A stretch of 12,532 nucleotides of DNA from DASXBA01 sp046729895 (GCA_046729895.1 JBKPHP010000073.1:1-12532), one strand, 5' to 3'; shown: positions 1 to 6,391, counted from the stretch's first letter. Numbers and translations: made by a program. Notes: generated by a model from the letters alone, not told the origin.

Positions 1-131
1 CCGGCGAGAACGAAAGCTACGAGACCGGCACACGGCTACTGTTTCCAACGCGACCGCTGTCCGAGGCGGTTCAGCTCTATGTCGATTGGCTCCGAAGCCA
101 TCCCGCTGCTCAAGGCAGCGCCCGAGACTGA
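1..131 (+). CDS. C-terminal fragment of a probable NAD-dependent sugar epimerase/dehydratase
   Basis: The frame beginning at base 3 is open from the window edge to a TGA at 129-131 and gives 42 residues ending in SARD. The stretch LLFPTRPLSEAVQLYVDWLR has the look of the last helix of extended short-chain dehydrogenases (NAD-dependent epimerases/dehydratases), where a 'P-L-x-E-G/A-(x)n-YV-x-WLR' pattern is common; this family assignment is inference from a short tail. It overlaps the start of the next gene by 53 bases, a large but possible overlap. Its third codon positions are less GC-rich than in the downstream genes, so it could also be non-coding. A sugar-nucleotide enzyme would fit the CapD-type domain in the neighbour. 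Confidence 0.5.
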   Translation, partial: GENESYETGTRLLFPTRPLSEAVQLYVDWLRSHPAAQGSARD

Positions 132-2115
132 GCAGATCGCCAACCGCCTGGAGGACGGGCCCTGGCGGGGGATCGAGCTCTGCCTGGCGGCGCGGCACGT
201 GGCGAGCGACGAGGCGGCGGCGGCAGCGGTCGAGCGGGCGCGCGCAACGCTCGACGGCACGGGCATGAGCGTGACCGCCGAGGCCCCGGTGGCCTGGCCG
301 AGCGGCGCCTTCGTGCGCGTGGACCGGCTCGACGACGAGGCCCGCAGCGGAATCGAGCGGAGCGCCGGCTTCGCGGCGGGCGTCGGCTCGCCGGTCCTCA
401 CGATCCACCTGTTCGCCCCCCAGTCGCCGGAGGAGTTCCGGGACACCTGGAGCGCCGGTCTCGACGAGGAAGAGGTCGAACGCTTTCTGGCCTTCTACGC
501 CGAGGCCTGCCGCTCGCGGGGAGTCGTGCCGCTGATCGAGAACGTGCCTCCGGTCCTCCGCATGCGCACGGGCGGCGTCTACCTGTCCCGGATCGGGGGC
601 CACTGGCGGGATCTCCTCTCCTGGCGCGAGCGCGTGCCGGAGCTCGGGTTCACGCTGGACACGTCGCACGCCGCTCTGCTCCGGTCGTTCGTCGCCGCCT
701 ACCCGACGCTCTTCCGCCTGCTCTCGGACGAGGAGCTCGAGCTCGCCCGCTACGTCGAGGAGCTCGGGCCGCACGCCGAGGTGGCCCATGTCTCGGACGC
801 GCTGGGAGTGCTGGGCGAGGGCCTCCCCTATGGGGTTGGCGAACTCGAGCTCGACCCCGTCGTGCGGCGCCTGGCCGCGCTGGTCCCCTACGTCGTGGCG
901 GAGATCAACGAGCCCGAGCCGGCCAGGTCGGCCGACATGAAGATGGCCTACCGGGCCGTGGAGCGCGCCCTGGCCGAGCCCCGGCGGGGGCCGTTGCCCA
1001 GGGCGCCCCGGCGGTTGCGGCCGGAGGGCTTCGACTGGCAGGCGGTCCTGGAGCGCCCCGACCCCGTCCCCGCCGTGCTCCCGCTCCAAGAGCTGATCGG
1101 GGGCCGGCGGGTTCTCATGACGGGCGGAGGCGGCTCGATCGCGCGCACGCTCGCCACCCTGCTGTGGGGTTTCCGCCCGGAGCGGATAACGCTGCTCGAC
1201 AGCCACGAGGCCTCGCTGACCGCCGATCGCCGGGCGCGGGATCCGTCGGCGCTCGAGCGGCTCGAGCACGTTCTATGCGACATCCGTGACCGCGGAAGGC
1301 TCGAGGCGGAGCTCGGCCGGGCTCGCCCGCACCTCGTCTTCCACTTCGCCGCCTACAAGCATGTCGACTGGGCCGAGATCTACCCGGACGAGTTCCTCGA
1401 CACGAACCTCCAGGGGAGCTGGAACGTCCTGCGCGCCTGTGAGAGCGCTTCGGTGGAGACCGTGATCGTGGCCTCCACGGACAAGGCGGCGCTGGCCGCC
1501 AGCTTCTACGGGCGCACCAAGCGCTTCATGGAGCAGCTCACCGCCTTCTCGGCCAAGTCTGCCGGCGCCAGGCGGATGGCGGTGCGCTTCGTGAACGTGC
1601 TGGGCAGCGCCGGCAGCGCGTCTGAGCTGTTCCTGCGCCAGACCCAGGCCGGGGTGCCGCTGACCATCACGGACACGGGGATGCTGCGCTACTGGATCAC
1701 GATGGCCCACGCCGCCGCGATGGCCGCCCACGGTGCGTTGCTGGCGGCCGACGGCGTGGCGCTGGCCGGGCCGTCGGACCCACCCCAGCTCACCGTGGGC
1801 GAGCTGGCCAGACGGATCTGGCGCGAGGCGCGCCGCGAGGGAGAGCCGAACGTCGAGCTCACGGGGATCCGACGGGGAGAGACGCTCAGCGAGGTCATCG
1901 TCTCGCCCCACGAGGAGATCGGCCGGGAAGAGCGCTTCCCCGGAATCGCCCCGATCGTGGCCGAGGTCCCCACCGCGGCCCCTGCCTGGATCGCGGAGCG
2001 ACTCCCCTCCGGCGGCAGCCGTGAGGAAAGCCGCGTTCTGTGGCGCGAGGCGATGGAGCGACCGGGGCTGCTGTCGCCCGGCAGGCAGGAGATTGGCACT
2101 CGCCCGCGCGGGTAA
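79..2115 (+). CDS. Fusion protein: xylose-isomerase-like TIM barrel plus CapD/FlaA1-type nucleotide-sugar dehydratase/epimerase domain
   Basis: 678 residues. Residues about 1-300 read as a sugar phosphate isomerase/epimerase (AP endonuclease 2-like) TIM barrel with the usual metal ligands: E154 (LIEN), D194 and H197 (LDTSHA), H237 (VAHVSD) and E275 (VAEINEP). A Pro/Arg-rich linker (about 301-340) leads to a CapD/polysaccharide-biosynthesis SDR domain (about 341-635): nucleotide-binding TGGGGSIA (348-355), AAYKHVD (424-430), STDKA (466-470), YGRTK (477-481) and RFVNVLGS (503-510). The substrate is not evident; a cytosolic role in surface-sugar biosynthesis is inferred from the CapD family. Two deviations are visible: the third Rossmann glycine is Ala355, and the catalytic site has the classical Y-x-x-x-K where FlaA1-type 4,6-dehydratases usually have M-x-x-x-K. 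The ATG at 79 is the first in-frame start in the window and has a GAGGCGG ribosome-binding site at 63-69. The frame stays open to the window edge, so a longer start cannot be excluded. Confidence 0.85.
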   Translation: MSIGSEAIPLLKAAPETEQIANRLEDGPWRGIELCLAARHVASDEAAAAAVERARATLDGTGMSVTAEAPVAWPSGAFVRVDRLDDEARSGIERSAGFAAGVGSPVLTIHLFAPQSPEEFRDTWSAGLDEEEVERFLAFYAEACRSRGVVPLIENVPPVLRMRTGGVYLSRIGGHWRDLLSWRERVPELGFTLDTSHAALLRSFVAAYPTLFRLLSDEELELARYVEELGPHAEVAHVSDALGVLGEGLPYGVGELELDPVVRRLAALVPYVVAEINEPEPARSADMKMAYRAVERALAEPRRGPLPRAPRRLRPEGFDWQAVLERPDPVPAVLPLQELIGGRRVLMTGGGGSIARTLATLLWGFRPERITLLDSHEASLTADRRARDPSALERLEHVLCDIRDRGRLEAELGRARPHLVFHFAAYKHVDWAEIYPDEFLDTNLQGSWNVLRACESASVETVIVASTDKAALAASFYGRTKRFMEQLTAFSAKSAGARRMAVRFVNVLGSAGSASELFLRQTQAGVPLTITDTGMLRYWITMAHAAAMAAHGALLAADGVALAGPSDPPQLTVGELARRIWREARREGEPNVELTGIRRGETLSEVIVSPHEEIGREERFPGIAPIVAEVPTAAPAWIAERLPSGGSREESRVLWREAMERPGLLSPGRQEIGTRPRG

Positions 2116-2130
2116 GGCCTAGCTCCGCCT

Positions 2131-2787
2131 CTAGCCCTCCGGGACCACCAGGAACGCCACCACCGCGTACTGCAGCGCCGCCGCGGCGATCACCAGCGCG
2201 TGGAAGACCTCGTGGTAGCCGAACACCGTCGGGACCGGATCCGGGCGCTTCGTCGCGTACACCAGCGCACCCAGCGTGTAGAGGAGGCCACCGGCGGCGA
2301 TCATCGCCGTGCCTGCGATCCCCAGCCGGTCGATCAGGTCGGGGAAGGCGGCGATCGCCACCCAGCCCAGGATCACGTAGATCACCGCCACGAGCGGCTT
2401 GGGAGCGTCGATCCAGACGAGCTTCAGCACGATGCCTCCCACCGCGCCGCCCCAGACGAGGCACAGGATCACCGTGGCGAGCGTGCCGTCGAGCACCAGC
2501 AGCGCGAATGGCGTGTAGGTGCCCGCGATCAGCAGGAAGATCATCGAGTGGTCGAGCCGGCGCATCCAGCGCCGCGCCGCCTGCGAGGCCCAGGTGATCC
2601 GGTGGTAGAGCGCGCTCGTCCCGAACAGCGCCGCGACGCTGAGCGCGTACACGGCGGCGGCGAAGGTCGCGCGTCCGGCAGGCGCCGCGATCACCAGCGC
2701 CGCCCCGGTCACGAGCGAAACGAAGAAGGCCCACTGGTGCGAGACACCGCGCAGGCGGGGCTTGATCACGCGTGCGGCCTCGGTCAC
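2131..2787 (-). CDS. Hemolysin III / PAQR-family integral membrane protein
   Basis: 218 residues from a GTG start. The protein is almost wholly hydrophobic with about seven membrane segments and shows the hemolysin III (YqfA/TrhA, PAQR-like) signature: S58-x3-H62 (SALYH), D79 in RLDHS followed by AGTYTPF, and H192-x3-H196 (YHEVFH). In the PAQR superfamily these Ser/His/Asp/His residues bind zinc in the membrane and are thought to support hydrolase-type chemistry; the bacterial role is poorly defined and the haemolysin name is historical. GTG at 2785-2787 is chosen because it overlaps the stop of the upstream fetB-like gene as GTGA, and the predicted N-terminus (VTEAARVIKPRLRGVSHQWA) resembles the short cytosolic lead of the family. 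The frame is open much further upstream, but that part is a shadow of fetB. It is last in the glyA-fetA-fetB chain and converges with the fusion gene, 15 bases apart. Confidence 0.88.
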   Translation of the reverse strand: MTEAARVIKPRLRGVSHQWAFFVSLVTGAALVIAAPAGRATFAAAVYALSVAALFGTSALYHRITWASQAARRWMRRLDHSMIFLLIAGTYTPFALLVLDGTLATVILCLVWGGAVGGIVLKLVWIDAPKPLVAVIYVILGWVAIAAFPDLIDRLGIAGTAMIAAGGLLYTLGALVYATKRPDPVPTVFGYHEVFHALVIAAAALQYAVVAFLVVPEG

Positions 2788-3563
2788 GCCGGGGAGGGTA
2801 ACTCGCGGAGCTGGTGTGCCGGCGTGAAGAACCCGCGATAGCCGAGGGACACGGCTATCAGCGCGGCGAGCGCCACGCTGCCGAGCAGGGTCCAGAGAAG
2901 GATCAGCTGGAGGCGCACCGCGTCGAACGGCTCCGCCCCCGCGATGAGCATCCCGACCATGGTGCCCGGGAAGAACACCACGCCCGTGGTCTTGGTGGAG
3001 TCGACCAGCGGGATCATGCCGGAACGCAGGCTCCGGGTAACGAGCCCCGCCGCGGCCTGGCGGGCCGTGGCGCCCAGCGCCAGGGTGGCCTCGATCCTGC
3101 CAGCGTCCGCGCGCACCTCGTCGGCCAGCCGGTTGAGCGCCACCGCCGCGGCGGTCATCGAGTTGCCGATCACCATCCCGCCCACAGGCACGAGGAAGCG
3201 CGGCTTGGCCTGGAACACGCCGAGCAGGAGCACCAGGCCGAGGGTGACAACCGCCGAGCTGCCGAGCGCCAGCGCGATGGGCACCCGCGCCCCGGGCACT
3301 GCGCGCGCCCGCTGCCGGGCGGTGAACGTCCCGAAGGCGACCATCACGGCCAAGAGCGCGGCCACGAGCCAGAGGCTGTCCGAGTCGAAGATCGCCTGGA
3401 TGACGTAGCCGACCGCGGTGAGCTGGAGGAACGAGCGGAGCACCGCGACCCCCAGGTCGCCTTCGAGCTCCACGCGTCGCCACAGCGATACCGCGGCGGC
3501 CAGGCCCACCAACACCAGGCTGGCCGCGACCTCTCCCAGCGAGATGTCCGGAGCGGGGCTCAA
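2784..3563 (-). CDS. fetB: FetB/YbbM (UPF0014) family ABC transporter permease
   Basis: 259 residues, the usual length for this family (E. coli FetB is about 259). It has about seven hydrophobic segments and the conserved family blocks VPVGGMVIGNSM (126-136 region), SLRSGMIPLVDSTKTTGVV (178-196) and FFPGTMVGMLIAGAEP (197-212). FetB is the membrane part of FetAB, proposed in E. coli to export iron; plant relatives (ALS3/STAR2) are linked to aluminium tolerance, so the true substrate here is uncertain. The start is taken as TTG at 3561-3563, giving LSPAPDISLGEVAASLVLVG. It overlaps the TGA of the ATPase gene as TTGA, and no better start lies near the first membrane segment. Its own stop overlaps the next gene's GTG. 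Translation is therefore likely coupled to the ATPase gene. Confidence 0.87.
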   Translation of the reverse strand: MSPAPDISLGEVAASLVLVGLAAAVSLWRRVELEGDLGVAVLRSFLQLTAVGYVIQAIFDSDSLWLVAALLAVMVAFGTFTARQRARAVPGARVPIALALGSSAVVTLGLVLLLGVFQAKPRFLVPVGGMVIGNSMTAAAVALNRLADEVRADAGRIEATLALGATARQAAAGLVTRSLRSGMIPLVDSTKTTGVVFFPGTMVGMLIAGAEPFDAVRLQLILLWTLLGSVALAALIAVSLGYRGFFTPAHQLRELPSPA

Positions 3564-4198
3564 GCGATCCGCCCCTCGCGGATCCGGACGACCTTCGAGG
3601 CCAGGCGTTCCGCCTGCGCGCGGTCGTGGGTGACGATCACCATCGAGAGGCCGGCGCGCCCCTCGAGCTCCAGCAGCGTCCGCTCCACCCCGTCGCGCGC
3701 CTGCTCGTCGAGGGCCGAGGTGGGCTCGTCGAGCAGCAGCACCTCGGGATCGAGGGCGAGCGCGCGAGCGAGCATCACGCGTTGCTGCTCGCCGACCGAC
3801 AGCCGCGAGGCCTCGCGATCGGCGTAGTCGGGGCCGAGACCAGCGAGCCCGAGGGGGCGCTCGGGATCGACGTCGTGGTCGCACAGCCTCGGGCCGTAGC
3901 AGACGTTGTCCTCCACGGTGCCGGGAAGCGGCGCCGGCAGCTGCGGAACGAGGCAGGCGCGCCGGCGCAGCTCGAGCGGGTCGAGCGAGCGCACGTCCTC
4001 TCCCCGGAACCGCACGGTGCCCCCGTCCGGATCGGCGAGCCGGTTGAGCAGCCGCAGCAGCGTGGACTTGCCCGAGCCGGACGGGCCGAGCAGAGCCGTC
4101 GCACCCTCGCCCAACCGCAGGTCGAGCCCCCGCAGCACGGGCCGCCCGTCCCGGGCCGCCTCGACCCCGTCGAGCTCGAAGAGGGCGGCTCCGGTCAG
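3560..4198 (-). CDS. fetA: FetA/YbbL family ABC transporter ATP-binding protein
   Basis: 212 residues if started at CTG 4196-4198. Nucleotide-binding features in order: Walker A GPSGSGKST (38-46), Q-loop Gln86 (VPQ), signature LSVGEQQR (133-140, a variant of LSGGQ), Walker B VLLLDEPT (153-160), D-loop SALD (161-164) and switch His191 (VTHD). GEDVRSLDPLELRR resembles the region after Walker A in FetA. The start decides the N-terminus. A GTG at 4138 would give 192 residues but would remove LFELDGVEAARDGRPVLRGL, which is the normal first strand of such ATPases. No ATG, GTG or TTG lies in frame between there and glyA; the CTG forms a 4-base CTGA overlap with the glyA stop, like the following two junctions. 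I therefore favour CTG, not certain. The partner permease follows immediately. Confidence 0.85.
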   Translation of the reverse strand: MTGAALFELDGVEAARDGRPVLRGLDLRLGEGATALLGPSGSGKSTLLRLLNRLADPDGGTVRFRGEDVRSLDPLELRRRACLVPQLPAPLPGTVEDNVCYGPRLCDHDVDPERPLGLAGLGPDYADREASRLSVGEQQRVMLARALALDPEVLLLDEPTSALDEQARDGVERTLLELEGRAGLSMVIVTHDRAQAERLASKVVRIREGRIA

Positions 4199-5484
4199 AC
4201 CGCCGCGGGCGCCATCAGGTGCGGATAGAGCGGATACCGCTCCGCCAGCGCCCGGGTGCGCTCGGACAGCTCCGCCTTCGCCTGGTCTGAGAAGTCGCCC
4301 GTGAGCGCCTCGCCGATTACCTTGCCGATCTCGCGGAAGTCCTCGACCTGCAGCCCGCGCGTGGCCAGCGCCGGGGTGCCGATCCGCAGCCCCGAAGACA
4401 CGGCCGGCGGGCGCGGGTCGAAGGGCACCGCGTTGCGGTTGACGGTGATCCCGATCTCCGCCAGCCGATCCTCGGCCTGCTTGCCGTCGAGGTCCGAGTC
4501 GCGCAGGTCTGCCAGCACCAGGTGCACGTCGCTGCCGCCCGTCAGCACGTTCACGCCCGCCGCGAGCATCTCCTCAGCCAGCGCCGCGGCGCCCTCGCGG
4601 GTGCGCCGCTGGCGCTCCCGGAAAAGCTCTGTCCGGGCGATCCTGAGCGCCACGGCCTTGCCGGCGATGACGTGCATCAACGGCCCGCCCTGATGTCCCG
4701 GGAAGACCCGCGAGTTGATCTTCTTCGCGTATTCCTCCTTGCAGAGGATCATCCCGCCGCGCGCCCCGGCGAGCGTCTTGTGGGTCGTCGTCGTGACCAC
4801 GTCGGCGTAGGGCACGGGGCTGGGGTGCTCCTCGGCCGCCACCAGGCCGGCGAAGTGCGCCATGTCGGCGACGAGCACGGCGCCGACCGAGTCGGCGATC
4901 TCGCGGAAGCGCCTGAAGTCGAGCTGCCGGGGATAGGCAGACCAGCCGGCGAGGATGACCTTGGGCCGGGCGTCCTCGGCGATCTGCTCGAGTTCGTCCA
5001 TATCGAGCACGGAGTCGGACTCGCGCACGCCATAGCCGACGATGTCGTAGTAGAGCCCCGAGAAGTTGATCTTCATCCCGTGGGTCAGGTGGCCGCCGTG
5101 GTCGAGCTTCATGCCCAGGATTCGGTCGCCCGGCTCGAGGAGGGCCATGTATACGGCGGAGTTGGCCTGCGCCCCCGAGTGCGGCTGCACGTTGACGTGC
5201 TCGGCGCCGAAGAGCTCCTTGGCGCGGTCGATGGCGAGCTGCTCGGCTACGTCGACGTACTCGCAGCCGCCGTAGTAGCGCTTGCCCGGGTAACCCTCCG
5301 CGTACTTGTTGGTGAGCACCGAGCCCTGGCAGTCGAGTATCGCCTGGGGGACGAAGTTCTCGGAGGCGATCATCTCGAGCGTGGCGTCCTGGCGCCGGAC
5401 CTCGTTCTGGAGCACCTCGGCGATCTCCGGGTCGACCTCGGAGACCGGCTTCGAGAAGTGATCGGGACCCAGGTCGTTCACCAT
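4195..5484 (-). CDS. glyA: Serine hydroxymethyltransferase
   Basis: 429 residues, normal for a bacterial SHMT. It interconverts serine plus tetrahydrofolate with glycine plus 5,10-methylene-tetrahydrofolate in the cytosol, using PLP. Visible family blocks: IASENFVPQAIL (39-50), LTNKYAEGYPGKRYYGGCEY (57-76), QPHSGAQAN (100-108), VADMAHFAGLVA with D207 and H210 stacking on PLP, and VTTTTHKTLAGARGG with Lys236 as the Schiff-base lysine. The C-terminal domain is complete. ATG at 5482-5484 is used; a GTG is the very next codon. No clear Shine-Dalgarno precedes it, but an extended -10-like TGCTACGGT lies four bases upstream, which would suit a nearly leaderless transcript. Its stop overlaps the next gene's CTG, so glyA appears to lead an operon with a FetAB-type transporter and a hemolysin III protein. 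Confidence 0.97.
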   Translation of the reverse strand: MVNDLGPDHFSKPVSEVDPEIAEVLQNEVRRQDATLEMIASENFVPQAILDCQGSVLTNKYAEGYPGKRYYGGCEYVDVAEQLAIDRAKELFGAEHVNVQPHSGAQANSAVYMALLEPGDRILGMKLDHGGHLTHGMKINFSGLYYDIVGYGVRESDSVLDMDELEQIAEDARPKVILAGWSAYPRQLDFRRFREIADSVGAVLVADMAHFAGLVAAEEHPSPVPYADVVTTTTHKTLAGARGGMILCKEEYAKKINSRVFPGHQGGPLMHVIAGKAVALRIARTELFRERQRRTREGAAALAEEMLAAGVNVLTGGSDVHLVLADLRDSDLDGKQAEDRLAEIGITVNRNAVPFDPRPPAVSSGLRIGTPALATRGLQVEDFREIGKVIGEALTGDFSDQAKAELSERTRALAERYPLYPHLMAPAAV

Positions 5485-5488
5485 CGGG

Positions 5489-5497
5489 ACCGTAGCA
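5489..5497 (-). promoter_or_regulatory. Possible extended -10 element for glyA
   Basis: On the minus strand the bases TGCTACGGT match an extended -10 (TGnTAnnnT) and end four bases before the glyA ATG. This spacing would place transcription initiation at or next to the start codon, a leaderless or near-leaderless arrangement common in actinobacteria. No convincing -35 is seen in the surrounding GC-rich repeats. This is a motif match only. Confidence 0.3.
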
Positions 5498-5506
5498 CCG
5501 GGCGCA

Positions 5507-5591
5507 GACCCGCCCGGGCCGTGACCGCTACGCCGTCCCGCTCGGGCCGTGACCGCTACGCCCTCCCGCCCCTGACCGCAACGGCTACGCC
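5507..5591. repeat. Three tandem 28/29-base units upstream of glyA
   Basis: Read on the plus strand, units lie at 5507-5534, 5535-5562 and 5563-5591. The first two share an identical 20-base core (5515-5534 and 5543-5562) containing GTGACCGCTACGCC. The third is diverged (CTGACCGCAACGGCTACGCC) with a short insertion and ends in the same GGCTACGCC/CGCTACGCC sequence. The units sit between the glyA -10-like element and a second, unrelated array. They have no unique spacers, so they are not a CRISPR array. They could be binding sites for a regulator or simply slipped duplications. Confidence 0.75.
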
Positions 5592-5602
5592 GGTTGCAGA
5601 GG

Positions 5603-5691
5603 CTGGCATCTACGACAACGAAAGTGCGTCACAGACAACGGGTCGTGCGTCACAGGCAACGGAGCTTGTCTCTGAGGCAAATTCGTTTGTC
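5603..5691. repeat. Diverged 21-base-period array upstream of glyA
   Basis: Units begin at 5603, 5624, 5645 and 5666, with a partial fifth at 5687, each exactly 21 bases apart. The units at 5624 and 5645 are nearly identical (GTGCGTCACAGACAACGG and GTGCGTCACAGGCAACGG). The unit at 5603 shares only GACAACG at the same offset. The unit at 5666 shares TGnnnTC and AGGCAA, and the one at 5687 begins with the same TTGTC as the unit at 5666. A 21-base period is two helical turns, so repeated sites would face the same side of the DNA. The stretch is visibly less GC-rich than its surroundings. With the 28-base array this accounts for most of the 259-base gene-free gap 5485-5743; the remainder (about 5692-5743) shows nothing I can assign. 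Confidence 0.6.
5666..5680. promoter_or_regulatory. 15-base dyad in the glyA-tsaC intergenic region
   Basis: TTGTCTC-T-GAGGCAA is a 7-1-7 inverted repeat with one imperfect (G:T wobble) pair. It coincides with the fourth unit of the 21-base-period array. The form suits a dimeric repressor site, but it could also be a copy of a short palindromic genomic repeat. No binding protein can be named. Confidence 0.4.
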
Positions 5692-5743
5692 CTGATCGCA
5701 CCCGTGTCCGGGCGAGTGACGGGAGGGCGCGTCGGCGGGAGGG

Positions 5744-6352
5744 CTAAAGCCGCGCTGCGAGCTCGGCGGCCGAGAGGGCGCCCTCGCGCACAATCTCGTA
5801 CGAGCCGTCCCGCTCGTAGCCGCTCAGGTCCACGACCGTCGAAGGCGTTCCCGGGAGCTCGCCGCCGTCGAGCTGGAGGTCCACGCCGCGCCGGATGCGC
5901 TTGTCGACGTCGTCGAGCCGGCGAGCCTCGGCGCCCCCGGAGGGGTTCGCGCTCGACTGGAGGACGGGCCACCTCATTTCGGTGAGCGCGCCGAGGGGGC
6001 CCTCGAGCTGCGGCACGCGCAGGCCAAGCCGCGCCGGGACCGGCCCGCAGGCCAGGGGGAAGCGACGCGCCGGGTTGGGGAGCAGCAGGGTCAGCGGACC
6101 GGGCAGGAGCCGCTTGACCGCGTCCAGGGTCCGGCCGCCCAGCTCGGGCACCGCCGACAAGGCGAGCTCGAGGCGGAAGAACATCACCGCTGCGGGCCGG
6201 TCAGGCGGACGACCCTTGAGCCTGTAGAGCCGGTGTACCCCCTCGAGCGAGTCGGGCTCGGTAGCGAGGCCGTACACGGTGTCGGCCGGAAACAGGGCCA
6301 CGCCGCCGACGGAGATGCAGCGAGCGAAGGTCTCGACGTCCTCCGGGGTCAT
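5744..6352 (-). CDS. tsaC: Threonylcarbamoyl-AMP synthase (TsaC/YrdC/Sua5 family)
   Basis: 202 residues, the single-domain TsaC length. The enzyme makes L-threonylcarbamoyladenylate from threonine, bicarbonate and ATP, the first step of t6A modification at position 37 of ANN-decoding tRNAs. Family motifs: FPADTVYGLA (21-30), LYRLKGRPPDRP (42-53, the KxRP block), PGPLTLLLP (85-92), LGLRVP (109-114), SSANPSGG (133-140) and PSTVVDLSG (170-178). The basic residue often Lys in the KxRPxxKP block is Arg52 here, a mild substitution. ATG at 6350-6352 is preceded by GGGAGG with five intervening bases, a good ribosome-binding site. It lies 39 bases after prmC, in the common prfA-prmC-tsaC order. Confidence 0.93.
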   Translation of the reverse strand: MTPEDVETFARCISVGGVALFPADTVYGLATEPDSLEGVHRLYRLKGRPPDRPAAVMFFRLELALSAVPELGGRTLDAVKRLLPGPLTLLLPNPARRFPLACGPVPARLGLRVPQLEGPLGALTEMRWPVLQSSANPSGGAEARRLDDVDKRIRRGVDLQLDGGELPGTPSTVVDLSGYERDGSYEIVREGALSAAELAARL

Positions 6353-6357
6353 TCCCG

Positions 6358-6363
6358 CCTCCC
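6358..6363 (-). promoter_or_regulatory. Ribosome-binding site of tsaC
   Basis: GGGAGG on the minus strand, five bases before the tsaC ATG. It is one of the few clear Shine-Dalgarno sequences in the window and fixes the tsaC start; most other starts here rely on overlap with the previous stop. Confidence 0.6.
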
Positions 6364-6391
6364 GGAGCTGCGCATCCCAGTGCCCCTCACC

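Noticed and set aside
2814..3827. A 337-codon plus-strand open frame opposite the ABC transporter genes
   Set aside because: Arg/His/Glu-rich shadow spanning two well-supported genes on the other strand.
5507..5691. CRISPR-like array
   Set aside because: Units adjoin without unique spacers, two different periods occur, copies diverge, and no cas gene is near.
5485..5743. Glycine riboswitch before glyA
   Set aside because: No paired aptamer-like core could be seen; the gap is filled by repeats, and the probable -10 lies next to the start codon, leaving little leader RNA.
4522..5985. A 487-codon plus-strand open frame opposite glyA
   Set aside because: Composition is His/Arg/Val-rich low-information sequence, antisense to a clear SHMT and running through the repeat region; no fold motifs.
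5744..6352. Duplicate of the YrdC-like domain within HypF
   Set aside because: The separate gene has the single-domain TsaC form in the prfA-prmC context; the similarity to HypF residues 205-385 is the known ancient homology, not a recent duplication.
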